A stretch of DNA of 46,730 bases from an uncultured Prevotella sp. (GTDB lineage: Bacteria; Bacteroidota; Bacteroidia; Bacteroidales; Bacteroidaceae). The stretch is from NCBI GenBank assembly GCA_900317685.1, contig ONHQ01000024.1:1-46730 (forward strand), written 5' to 3'. The position numbers were made by a program, and so were the translations under genes. Within the stretch, counting starts at the first letter, position 1. Each line of letters starts with the position of its first letter. Below the pieces are notes generated by a model. That model did not search any database, had not been told where the DNA came from, and worked only from the letters and a program-made list of their open reading frames with translations. Below are positions 23,251 through 31,223 of the stretch, piece by piece.

Positions 23251-26238
23251 TTAGAAAGTGATGCCCACATTGAACGAGAAGGTGCGTGTGAGCGGGTAGA
23301 TGCGCTTATCGTCGACACCGAGCGTGCCATACTGTGTGGTACCCTCAGCCTGCTGGATGAGTGAGGCGGAGTTGATCATAGGAGTAAGACCATTGTAGCC
23401 GGTGATCGTGCAGACGTTGTTAACGGCGAGGCCAAGTTTGATGTTCTGGATGTACTTGGTCTTGAGCTGCTTCTGCGTGAGATTGTAGCTGAGTTGCACA
23501 TACTCGAAGTTGACATAGTCGCCCTTCTCAAGCCAGTAGTCAGAGATGACCTTGTCCTTGATGCCTTTGGCGGGCGCGTCCTCAAGAACGTTGTAGGTTG
23601 GGAAGTTGGAGAGGTCGCTGTAGGTCATCGAGGTACCGTTGTAGATCTTGTGACCAAAGGCACCGTTGAACTGCATGGCGAGATTCCAGTTCTTATAAGT
23701 GAAGTTGAAATCCCATCCGAGATAAGCCTTCGGGATGGCCTGGCCACAGACCTGCCGGTCGCCGGAGTCGCCGGTGTCGATCGTCTTATTGCCGTCGAGG
23801 TCAGCGATGATATACTTTCCGTCCTTGTCGATACCTTCGCAGTGAGGCAGATAGAACACGCCGATGGGCTGTCCCTCCATGAGGTAGGTGACACCATAGT
23901 TCTGTGTCAGACCTGCGGCATTGATGCGTGCCACCATGATATGCTCCGAGGTGGTAAGCTGCTGACCTTTATAGGTACCGGAGAGCGAGTTGAGCTTGTT
24001 GCTCTGGAAACTGAGGTTGAGGCCGGAATTGAAGGTGAAGTCCTTGGTGCGGATGATGTCGCCTCGAATACCAATCTCAAAGCCGTGGTTGGTCATCTCG
24101 CCCATGTTGGCCAACAGATTCTCGTAGGTAAACGGCGGCACAGGCACGGTGTAGGTGTAGAGCAGGTCCTTGGTCTTGGAGGTGTACCAGTCAAGGGTGA
24201 TGTTGAGCCGGCTGTTGAAGGCCGAGAAGTCCAGTCCCACGTCAAAGGTGTGCTTCGTCTCCCACTTCAGGTCGGGGTTGTCGTTGCTCTGAATGGCAAA
24301 GGTAGTGGTGTTGGTGCCATTGACAGGTGTCACGCCGTTAGGGCCGTAGAGGGCCAGCGAGGTGTAGGGGTCGATGGCATCCTGGTTACCGGTGACACCG
24401 TATCCGGCGCGGAGCTTGAGGTTGTCGATCCACTTGACATTCTTCATGAAGCCTTCCTGCGAGAGCACCCAGGCGGCTGAGGCCGACGGGAACCAGCCCC
24501 ACTTATGGCCGCTGCCGAGCTTCGACGAGCCGTCGGCACGGAGGTTGGCGGTGAGGATATATTTGTCGGCAAACATATAGTTGACGCGGGCCATGTAGGA
24601 ACTCAGCGTGTACTCCTTTGAGTCGGACTGCACGTCACCCCAGGAGACGTTGGCGCCGGCTTTGAGATTGTTGTATTTAAAGTAGTTGGTCTCAAAGCCC
24701 TTGGCCTGCTCAGAGTGGGTGAAGGTCTTGTATTTCTGCCCCTCCATGACGGCGAGAGCGTCGATGTGATGCTTGCCAAAGTCCTTGGTATAGGTCAGCT
24801 GGATGTTGCCCATATAGTCCTGGCGCTGCCAGTTCTGGATGAAAGCCCATCCGTTGCCGTTGAGCTCACCCTGGCGGATGTCGTTGGGTACGTAGCGCTT
24901 CAACTCGATGTTGGTCTTGGTATAGGAGCCGAAGGCCGAGAGGAAGAGGCCGTCGATGATGGTCCAAGTGGCCTTTCCGTGAGTGATGAGCGTACCTACA
25001 TTATATCGGTTGTCGATTTCGAGCTGCCCTAATGGATTATAGATCTCGTTGGCCAGCATATCCTCGTCCCATTTGCCGGTAGTGGCATTCTTATGGTTGG
25101 GATAGGTGGGGTTGTAGGCAGCAGCGGAGTAGAACATCTTCTGCATGTCGTACTGCCGTTTTCCGTCGTGCTCGGAACCCATGACGCCGAGCTCAAGCTT
25201 GAGTTTCTTGTTGAAGGCGAGCTGTTGGGCGTCGATCTTGGCAGTGTAGTTGCGCATGTCGGAATTGCGGAGGGCACCCTGCTTCTGCACGAATCCTAAG
25301 GAAGCACGATAGTTGCCCGTATCATTGCCACCAGAGAAGGCTACATTGTGATTCTGTGTGATACCTGTGGAGCGCTCGATTTCGTCGAGCCAGTTGGTGT
25401 TGCCGCCGAGGTCGGTGGGTGTCAGTCCCATCTGCTTGGCGGTGGCGCGGTAGGCGTCGGCACTGAGCATCTTGATGTTCTTAAACACCTTGTTCATACC
25501 GATGGTACCGTTATAGGTGATCGAGCTTATGCCGTTCTTACCCTTGGTGGTGGTCACGACGATGACGCCGGCGGCACCGCGTGAACCGTACTGTGCGGTC
25601 TCGGAAGCGTCCTTAAGGATGGTCATGCTCTCGATGTCACCAGGCTGCAGGGCGTTGAACATGGTCATGTCGCCATACACGCCGTCGATGATCACGAGTG
25701 GGTCGTTGCCACCGGAGAGCGAAGAGGTTCCGCGCACGCGGATGTTGGTCGTACCCATCGGGTCGCCACCGCTCTGCGAGATGACCACGCCGCTGACCTT
25801 GCCCTTGAGGGCATCGGCGGCACTGGTGACCACGCCCTTGTTCATGTCCTTGCGGCCCACGCGCTCCACAGCACCGGAGACGGTGCGCTTCGAGCCAATG
25901 GCGTAACCGACGACGACGACCTCGTCGAGATCCTGTTTGTCGGGTTCAAGAATGATGTTGAGACTCTTCTGTGCGCCCAAGGTAATTTCCTTGTTAGCAT
26001 AGCCCACATAAGAGATGACGAGTACCTGTCCGGGCTTGGCGTTGCTGAGTTTCCAGTCACCGTCGAGGTCGGTAACGGTACCTCCTTGCTGTCCCTTGAC
26101 TTGAATGGTGGCACCGATAAGCGGCTCACCCGACTTGTCCTTCACTGTTCCCTGCACGACAGATTGTGCCAGGCTGGTCATTGTGCATAAGACACCGGCG
26201 CTTAGCAGCGCGGCTCTTTTCAAGATTGTTTTGCCCAT
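23251..26238 (-). CDS. SusC/RagA-family TonB-dependent outer-membrane transporter
   Basis: A 995-residue protein with a signal peptide (ending TSLAQ). It then has a carboxypeptidase-regulatory-like domain (VVQGTVKDKSGEPLIGATIQ), the plug with LDEVVVVGYAIGSKRTVSGA (TonB-box region) and IRVRGTSSLSGGNDPLVIID, and a 22-stranded-barrel-type remainder ending in FSFNVGITF. It imports oligosaccharides through the outer membrane using TonB energy together with the SusD partner. The LacI-type palindrome at 26411-26426 and a -7 element at 26349-26356 lie upstream. No dedicated regulator gene (SusR, HTCS or ECF sigma/anti-sigma) is found beside it. Confidence 0.94.
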   Translation of the reverse strand: MGKTILKRAALLSAGVLCTMTSLAQSVVQGTVKDKSGEPLIGATIQVKGQQGGTVTDLDGDWKLSNAKPGQVLVISYVGYANKEITLGAQKSLNIILEPDKQDLDEVVVVGYAIGSKRTVSGAVERVGRKDMNKGVVTSAADALKGKVSGVVISQSGGDPMGTTNIRVRGTSSLSGGNDPLVIIDGVYGDMTMFNALQPGDIESMTILKDASETAQYGSRGAAGVIVVTTTKGKNGISSITYNGTIGMNKVFKNIKMLSADAYRATAKQMGLTPTDLGGNTNWLDEIERSTGITQNHNVAFSGGNDTGNYRASLGFVQKQGALRNSDMRNYTAKIDAQQLAFNKKLKLELGVMGSEHDGKRQYDMQKMFYSAAAYNPTYPNHKNATTGKWDEDMLANEIYNPLGQLEIDNRYNVGTLITHGKATWTIIDGLFLSAFGSYTKTNIELKRYVPNDIRQGELNGNGWAFIQNWQRQDYMGNIQLTYTKDFGKHHIDALAVMEGQKYKTFTHSEQAKGFETNYFKYNNLKAGANVSWGDVQSDSKEYTLSSYMARVNYMFADKYILTANLRADGSSKLGSGHKWGWFPSASAAWVLSQEGFMKNVKWIDNLKLRAGYGVTGNQDAIDPYTSLALYGPNGVTPVNGTNTTTFAIQSNDNPDLKWETKHTFDVGLDFSAFNSRLNITLDWYTSKTKDLLYTYTVPVPPFTYENLLANMGEMTNHGFEIGIRGDIIRTKDFTFNSGLNLSFQSNKLNSLSGTYKGQQLTTSEHIMVARINAAGLTQNYGVTYLMEGQPIGVFYLPHCEGIDKDGKYIIADLDGNKTIDTGDSGDRQVCGQAIPKAYLGWDFNFTYKNWNLAMQFNGAFGHKIYNGTSMTYSDLSNFPTYNVLEDAPAKGIKDKVISDYWLEKGDYVNFEYVQLSYNLTQKQLKTKYIQNIKLGLAVNNVCTITGYNGLTPMINSASLIQQAEGTTQYGTLGVDDKRIYPLTRTFSFNVGITF

Positions 26239-26348
26239 GTGATGGTTAATTTTTAGGTTTTAATATATAGGAATAATTTTGTTGCGTCGTCATCCGCCCC
26301 TTTGGCGGAAGGATTGGGTCAATACTCGTCTCTATGTGTTTTCAGTGG

Positions 26349-26356
26349 CAAAAATA
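26349..26356 (-). promoter_or_regulatory. -7 element for the susC operon
   Basis: The minus strand reads TATTTTTG, a TAnnTTTG match, about 110 bases before the susC start. The palindrome at 26411-26426 lies about 55 bases further upstream of this element. Confidence 0.5.
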
Positions 26357-26410
26357 AGGGAATAGAATGAACTGTTGTTCCCAAAAACGCACTTTTCCTT
26401 CTATATTTCC

Positions 26411-26426
26411 ATGCAAACGTTTGCAT
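26411..26426. promoter_or_regulatory. palindromic operator ATGCAAACGTTTGCAT (LacI-type)
   Basis: A perfect 16-bp palindrome with the CAAACGTTTG centre typical of LacI/PurR-family operators. It lies upstream of the susC promoter on the minus strand. In Bacteroidetes, LacI-type regulators are known for maltose and glucan loci; control of this locus by such a protein, encoded elsewhere, is an inference. Confidence 0.6.
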
Positions 26427-26823
26427 TTCCTGCGCACCCGTATGGACATTGAAGACTGAGCAATGATTAGAGGAGGCAAAGAGAAAAGAAAGAACAAATG
26501 AAGAAAACCAAAAGGTTCATCGCTGTGGATCAGTAATGCCAAGCTGAGGGATACCTTAAAATCGACAGTCCGCTCAACTAACCATAAACGGGTTCTGAGA
26601 ATCGATTCCTTTCAACCATGCACCCATTCGCCCGCAATTTCGCGAAAAGCGAGCAGCTTTATATCTGATTAATTATCAATCTATTATAGACAAACAAGGG
26701 TTTTAACGCTTTCAAAATGGCCATTTCTACTCCTCAGAAAGGTTGTTTGATGCCGCCATCACGTTGAGTTGAACCGATGAAATCAGCGTGATAAGGAGAT
26801 AAAAAAGGCGTGATGACAGGATC

Positions 26824-26859
26824 AGAAGCGGTTTCTGATAGAGAGACGCTTCTTTTTTG
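26824..26859 (+). terminator. orphan terminator-like hairpin in the susC upstream region
   Basis: AGAAGCG (26824-26830) pairs with CGCTTCT (26847-26853), followed by a T run. No plus-strand gene precedes it, so it may end a small transcript or a decayed gene. The interval 26239-27643 otherwise holds the susC promoter, its palindrome, a degenerate repeat array and a large hairpin; the short open frames in it show no protein-like character. Confidence 0.45.
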
Positions 26860-27032
26860 TGATTTTCATCTCAATTCCGTGCGCTAAATTGGAAGCTCAG
26901 AGCAACAGAACTTTGTCAAGTAATTTAGCGGTAAAACACCACTTAGTACTTGGTTGTCAAAAAGCAATGTTGAACGAAGAAAACGGCGCAATGGATATTT
27001 TCCGTGGGTTGGATATTATAACAAGCTATGTA

Positions 27033-27121
27033 GTTCTTATGACATCAAAGTTGTGTTCTTATGGGATCAAAACAGTGTTCTCACGGGGTCGAGACAACGT
27101 TCTTGTGAGGTTATGAGTGCT
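27033..27121 (+). repeat. four degenerate 22-23-bp tandem repeats
   Basis: Units start GTTCTTATG, GTTCTTATG, GTTCTCACG and GTTCTTGTG at 27033, 27055, 27077 and 27099, with lengths 22, 22, 22 and 23. The first half of the unit is conserved and the second half drifts (for example ACATCAAAGTTGT, GGATCAAAACAGT). A fifth unit seems to begin with GTTCCC at 27122. The function is unknown. Confidence 0.7.
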
Positions 27122-27151
27122 GTTCCCAACATTGTAATCCTATAGAAAAAG

Positions 27152-27197
27152 ATCGTTCGCTAAGTAGAAAATGATCTTTTCCTAGGTAGCGAACGAT
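27152..27197. other. large two-part hairpin
   Basis: ATCGTTCGCTA (27152-27162) pairs with TAGCGAACGAT (27187-27197). Inside it, GAAAA and TTTTC form a second stem, so almost the whole 46 bases fold. A moderately T-rich stretch follows (TGTTTGTC). It directly follows the repeat array, so it may terminate a transcript containing the repeats. Confidence 0.55.
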
Positions 27198-27534
27198 TGT
27201 TTGTCAGACAGCAAAATCAATTCTCACGCATTGACCAGCTCACCAGCATCAACAGCTTTCAGATATGGAATTGGACATGGGAATCTCCATCTCTACGACA
27301 GAACGCAACCAAATCAGAAAAGTGCAAACTCTTTTAGTTAAAGCAACCGAATTGCAATTCTATGCTGAGCTTGCCACCAATTACGGATCTGTGACCAGAA
27401 TAGATGACTCATATCCGATCCACGGAAAATCTTCACTGTGCCAAGAAAACGCAAGACACAGACTTGTATTTCCGTTATGAAAAACCTACAATATTACTTT
27501 TTTCTGTCATCTTACCAAAATAATGATTACAATA

Positions 27535-27566
27535 TTTGCTTTATTCCCAATAATTTACTAACTTTG
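27535..27566 (+). promoter_or_regulatory. promoter of the glycogen operon
   Basis: TTTG at 27535-27538, exactly 20 bases, TAACTTTG at 27559-27566. The leader to ATG 27644 is about 70 bases. Confidence 0.7.
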
Positions 27567-27643
27567 GCGTGTCAACGCAGTGCTTGCGCTCTGCGCCAAC
27601 CAATCGAACAATCATCAATAATATATAACCTTAATTGCGAACT

Positions 27644-29587
27644 ATGAGCTATCTAAAATTTGAAAAAGCCCTGATGACCAATTTACAGGAGAGCCTGCCT
27701 AAGGAGATCCTGCGAACCAACCGCTCGGGTGCTTACTCATGCTCGACGATAGTAGACTGCAACACACGCAAGTACCACGGTTTGTTTGTCGTTCCCGTGC
27801 CGGAACTCGACGACGAAAACCATGTGTTGCTCTCTTCGCTCGACTGTAGTGTCATCCAGCATGGAGCAGCTTTCAACCTCGGTCTGCACAAGTATCAGGG
27901 CAACAACTACAGCCCCATGGGCCACAAGTATATCCAATCGTTTGATTGCGACAAGGTGCCCACCACCACCTACCGCGTTGGTGGTGTGATACTCAGAAAA
28001 GAAGTTGTCTTTCAGCATTATGAAAACCGACTCCTCATCCGATACACCCTCGATGACGCACACTCGCCTACAACCTTGCAATTCCGTCCCTTCCTCGCCT
28101 TCCGAAGCGTCAGACAATTCACACATGAGAACAGTGTGGCCAGCAGAGACTATACAGAAGTGGAAAACGGCATCAGAACCTGCATGTACCCAGGCTATCC
28201 CGACCTCTACATGCAGTTCTCGCGAAAGGTGAAATTCGTCTTCCAGCCCGACTGGTACCGCGGCATCGAGTATCCCAAAGAGCAAGAGCGTGGATACGCC
28301 AGCAACGAGGATCTCTATGTGCCCGGCTATTTCGAGGTGCCCATCCACAAGGGAGAGAGCATCGTCTTTGCTGCATCCACCACAGAGAATAAGGTGCGCA
28401 CCCTCAAACCGCTCTTCCAGAAAGAGGCCGACGAGCGCGCACCACGCGACAATTTCTTCCACTGTCTGATCAACGCCGCCCATCAGTTCCACGTAGAGGA
28501 CAAAAACGGCGAGAAATATATCCTTGCCGGATACCCCTGGTTTAAACCGCGCGCCCGCGACACATTCATCGCTTTGCCCGGTCTGACGCTGAGCATCGAG
28601 GAGACTGAGTTCTTCGAGGCTGTGATGAAGACGGCAGAGAAAGGTCTACGAGAGTTCATGGAGGAAAAACCGCTCACCGTCAAGCTCTATGAACTCAACC
28701 AGCCCGACGTGCCCCTGTGGGCCATCTGGTGCATACAGCAATACGCTAAAGAGGAAGGCACTGAGCGATGCACTCAAAAATACGGACAGCTCGTCTGGGA
28801 CATCCTCTCCTATATCTCCGACGGAAAGCACCCCAACCTGCTCGTTGCCGACAACGGTCTCGTGAAAACCGACGGCTCGGAGCGCGCCGTCACCTGGATG
28901 AACTCTACCGCCAACGGACGTCCCGTGGTGCCCCGCACAGGATTTATCGTGGAGTTCAACGCACTGTGGTACAATGCACTCTGCTTCGGCGCCAGCCTGG
29001 CACAACAGGCTCATCACGACGACCTCGCCGCCAGCCTCACCCAAAAAGCCGACAAGGCCAAAGACGCTTTCCTCGCTACCTTCGTCAACAAGTTCGACTA
29101 TCTCTTCGACTATGTCGACGGCGAGAGCCAGGACTGGAGCGTCAGACCCAACATGATCTTCCCGGCTGCCTTTGACTACTCGCCGCTCTCACAGGAACAG
29201 AAAAAGAGCGTCATCGATATCTGCACCAAGGAACTGCTCACCCCGAAAGGGCTCCGCTCGCTGTCGCCTAAGAGCAGCGGATACAACCCGATGTATGTCG
29301 GCCCGCAGGCACAGCGCGACTACGCCTATCACCAGGGCACCGCATGGCCGTGGCTCTTCGGATTCTATGTCGAGGCCTGCCTGAAACTCTATAAGCGCAC
29401 TCGTCTGAGCTTCATCGAAAGACAGATGGTTGGCTATGAAGACGAGATGTTCTATCACTGCATCGGCACGCTGCCTGAGCTCTTCGACGGCAACCCGCCC
29501 TTCCATGGAAGAGGTGCCATCTCCTTCGCCGCCAACGTGGCCGAGATACTCAGAGCACTGGAACAACTGGAAAAATACAAATACTAA
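27644..29587 (+). CDS. glycogen debranching enzyme (amylo-alpha-1,6-glucosidase family)
   Basis: A 647-residue protein with an N-terminal beta domain of the bacterial GDE type (LPKEILRTNRSGAYSCSTIV, CNTRKYHGLFVVPVPELDD) and a C-terminal (alpha/alpha)6 domain. The hallmark is ILAGYPWFKPRARDTFIALP, followed by GLRSLSPKSSGYNPMYVGPQ and AYHQGTAWPWLFGFYVEA. It removes alpha-1,6 branches of glycogen in the cytoplasm. ATG 27644 (MSYLKFEKAL) is preferred to the TTG at 27635. It is followed 18 bases later by the glycosyltransferase. The debranching enzyme, glycogen-synthase-like transferase and GH57 set is a known Bacteroides arrangement for storage glycogen. Confidence 0.9.
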   Translation: MSYLKFEKALMTNLQESLPKEILRTNRSGAYSCSTIVDCNTRKYHGLFVVPVPELDDENHVLLSSLDCSVIQHGAAFNLGLHKYQGNNYSPMGHKYIQSFDCDKVPTTTYRVGGVILRKEVVFQHYENRLLIRYTLDDAHSPTTLQFRPFLAFRSVRQFTHENSVASRDYTEVENGIRTCMYPGYPDLYMQFSRKVKFVFQPDWYRGIEYPKEQERGYASNEDLYVPGYFEVPIHKGESIVFAASTTENKVRTLKPLFQKEADERAPRDNFFHCLINAAHQFHVEDKNGEKYILAGYPWFKPRARDTFIALPGLTLSIEETEFFEAVMKTAEKGLREFMEEKPLTVKLYELNQPDVPLWAIWCIQQYAKEEGTERCTQKYGQLVWDILSYISDGKHPNLLVADNGLVKTDGSERAVTWMNSTANGRPVVPRTGFIVEFNALWYNALCFGASLAQQAHHDDLAASLTQKADKAKDAFLATFVNKFDYLFDYVDGESQDWSVRPNMIFPAAFDYSPLSQEQKKSVIDICTKELLTPKGLRSLSPKSSGYNPMYVGPQAQRDYAYHQGTAWPWLFGFYVEACLKLYKRTRLSFIERQMVGYEDEMFYHCIGTLPELFDGNPPFHGRGAISFAANVAEILRALEQLEKYKY

Positions 29588-29592
29588 TAAAT

Positions 29593-29598
29593 AGGAGG
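29593..29598 (+). promoter_or_regulatory. unusually good Shine-Dalgarno sequence AGGAGG
   Basis: AGGAGG lies 7 bases before ATG 29606. Bacteroidetes genes generally lack strong Shine-Dalgarno sequences, so this one stands out and supports the chosen start of the glycosyltransferase. Confidence 0.6.
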
Positions 29599-29605
29599 AA
29601 CCAAT

Positions 29606-30871
29606 ATGAAAGTCTTAATGTTTGGATGGGAGTATCCTCCTCATGTCTACGGCGGTCTGGCAACTGCCAACTTCGGTATCTCGGAAGGACTGCACGCTCA
29701 GGGCGATGTCGACATCACGCTCTGCCTGCCAAAGCCCTGGGGCGACGAGGACCACACCTTCGCGCATATCGTGGCCATGAACTGCGTGCCTATCGCCTGG
29801 CGCGATGTCAACTACGACTACGTCAAGCAGCGCATCGGCAACCTGATGAGCCCAGAGGAATACTACCACTTCCGTGATCATATCTACGCTGACTTCAACT
29901 ATATGAACGTCAACGATCTGGGATGCATGGACTTTGCAGGGGGCTATCCCGCCAATCTCCACGATGAGATCAACAACTACTCGATCATTGCCGGCGTGGT
30001 GGCGCGCTCAGAAGAGTTCGACATCATCCACGCCCACGACTGGCTGACCTATCCGGCCGGCATCTATGCCAAGCAGGTCAGCGGCAAACCGCTGTGCATC
30101 CACGTACACGCTACTGACTATGACCGCTCACGCGGACATGTCAATCCCACTGTCTACGGCATAGAAAAAGACGGTATGGATCATGCCGACTGCATCATGT
30201 GCGTCAGCGATCTGACACGCAACACAGTCATCAACCAATACCATCAAGATCCACGCAAAGTCTTCACCGTGCACAATGCCGTCTACCCGCTGTCACCCGA
30301 GAACGAGATGATTCCACGCCCCGATCACACCGACCGCGACAAGATCGTCACCTTCCTTGGACGTATCACCATGCAAAAAGGACCGGAGTATTTCGTCGAG
30401 GCTGCCAATATGGTGCTCCACCGCACACGCCACGTACGCTTCTGTATGGCAGGCTCCGGCGACATGATGGACCAGATGATCTACCTCGCCGCTGAGCGCG
30501 GTATCGCCGACCGCTTCCACTTCCCGGGCTTCATGCGCGGCAAGCAGGTCTATGAATGCTTGAAAGACTCTGATGTCTATGTCATGCCGTCGGTCAGTGA
30601 GCCCTTCGGCATCTCGCCTCTCGAAGCCATGCAGTGCGGCACGCCGACGATCATCTCCAAACAGAGTGGATGCGCTGAAATCCTGCATAACTGCATCAAG
30701 GTCGACTACTGGGACATTCACGCACTGGCTGACTCCATCTACAGCATCTGCCACAACCCAAGCCTCTTCCACTATCTGCAAGAAGAAGGGAAGAAAGAAG
30801 TGGCGCAGATCACGTGGGAGAAAGTGGGACGATGGATCCGAGAGCTATATATCAGAACGCTCAAGTGGTAA
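29606..30871 (+). CDS. glycogen synthase-like glycosyltransferase (GT4/GT5-type fold)
   Basis: A 421-residue GT-B enzyme. The start MKVLMFGWEYPPHVYGGLAT has the GG loop of glycogen/starch synthases. The acceptor domain has IIHAHDWLTYPAGIYAKQ, and the donor domain has VTFLGRITMQKGPEYFVEAA, MAGSGDMMDQM and MPSVSEPFGISPLEAMQCGT (ExxxxxxxE-type motif). It most likely extends alpha-1,4-glucan chains from a nucleotide-glucose donor in the cytoplasm. It sits between the debranching enzyme and GH57 genes. A hairpin-bearing repeat (30877-30945) begins 5 bases after its stop, so expression of the following GH57 gene may be reduced. Confidence 0.87.
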   Translation: MKVLMFGWEYPPHVYGGLATANFGISEGLHAQGDVDITLCLPKPWGDEDHTFAHIVAMNCVPIAWRDVNYDYVKQRIGNLMSPEEYYHFRDHIYADFNYMNVNDLGCMDFAGGYPANLHDEINNYSIIAGVVARSEEFDIIHAHDWLTYPAGIYAKQVSGKPLCIHVHATDYDRSRGHVNPTVYGIEKDGMDHADCIMCVSDLTRNTVINQYHQDPRKVFTVHNAVYPLSPENEMIPRPDHTDRDKIVTFLGRITMQKGPEYFVEAANMVLHRTRHVRFCMAGSGDMMDQMIYLAAERGIADRFHFPGFMRGKQVYECLKDSDVYVMPSVSEPFGISPLEAMQCGTPTIISKQSGCAEILHNCIKVDYWDIHALADSIYSICHNPSLFHYLQEEGKKEVAQITWEKVGRWIRELYIRTLKW

Positions 30872-30876
30872 TAGCG

Positions 30877-30945
30877 GCCTCACCCCCTTGCCCCTCACAG
30901 CCTCACCCCCTTGCCCCTCCCCGAAGGGGGAGGGGAGTAAAATGC
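30877..30945 (+). repeat. dispersed gene-end repeat, copy A
   Basis: GCCTCACCCCCTTGCCCCTC occurs twice in tandem, then a 9-bp stem CCCCTCCCC/GGGGAGGGG (30914-30935) and the conserved end AGTAAAATGC. It starts 5 bases after the glycosyltransferase stop and reads in the same direction. Related copies lie at 38141-38205, 38279-38328 (inverted) and 44740-44791. Confidence 0.8.
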
Positions 30946-30962
30946 TTCAAGAGAAAGAACAA

Positions 30963-31097
30963 GGGAGGGCTGCAACACTTAAAGGGAGGGCTGCAACACT
31001 TAAAAGGTGCGCTGCAACACTTAAAAGGTAGGCTGCAACACTTTAGAGGTGCGCTGCAACACTTAAAAGGTAGGCTGCAACACTTTAGAGGTGCGCT
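30963..31097 (+). repeat. 21-bp minisatellite in the glycogen operon
   Basis: Six full units of 21-22 bases plus a partial one, with the core GCTGCAACACTT. The units alternate between two types, ending CTTAAAA and CTTTAGA from the third unit onward, so the later copies form a 42-bp higher-order repeat. There are no spacers, so this is not a CRISPR array. The following 31098-31223 is a pyrimidine-rich stretch with CATCATTCA-type microsatellite up to the GH57 start. Confidence 0.85.
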
Positions 31098-31223
31098 TGG
31101 TTCTGTAAGACGGTGCTGTGCACCGTCCCTCCTCCTCCTTCTCCTCCCCTCGCACTCCTTCTCCCTTCTCAATTCATCATTCAACACTCATCATTCATCA
31201 CTCATCATTCAACATTGAATATT

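Noticed and set aside
26859-27116. 85-residue ORF across the degenerate repeats
   Set aside because: Its sense comes from the 22-base repeat array, and another frame is equally open; no protein family is suggested.
27265-27480. 71-residue ORF in the susC/glycogen intergenic region
   Set aside because: It has no promoter, no recognisable domain and unconvincing composition. It may be a relic, but I cannot support it as a gene.
30963-31097. Possible CRISPR array
   Set aside because: The units are directly adjacent with no spacers, the repeats vary, and no cas gene is present; it is a minisatellite.
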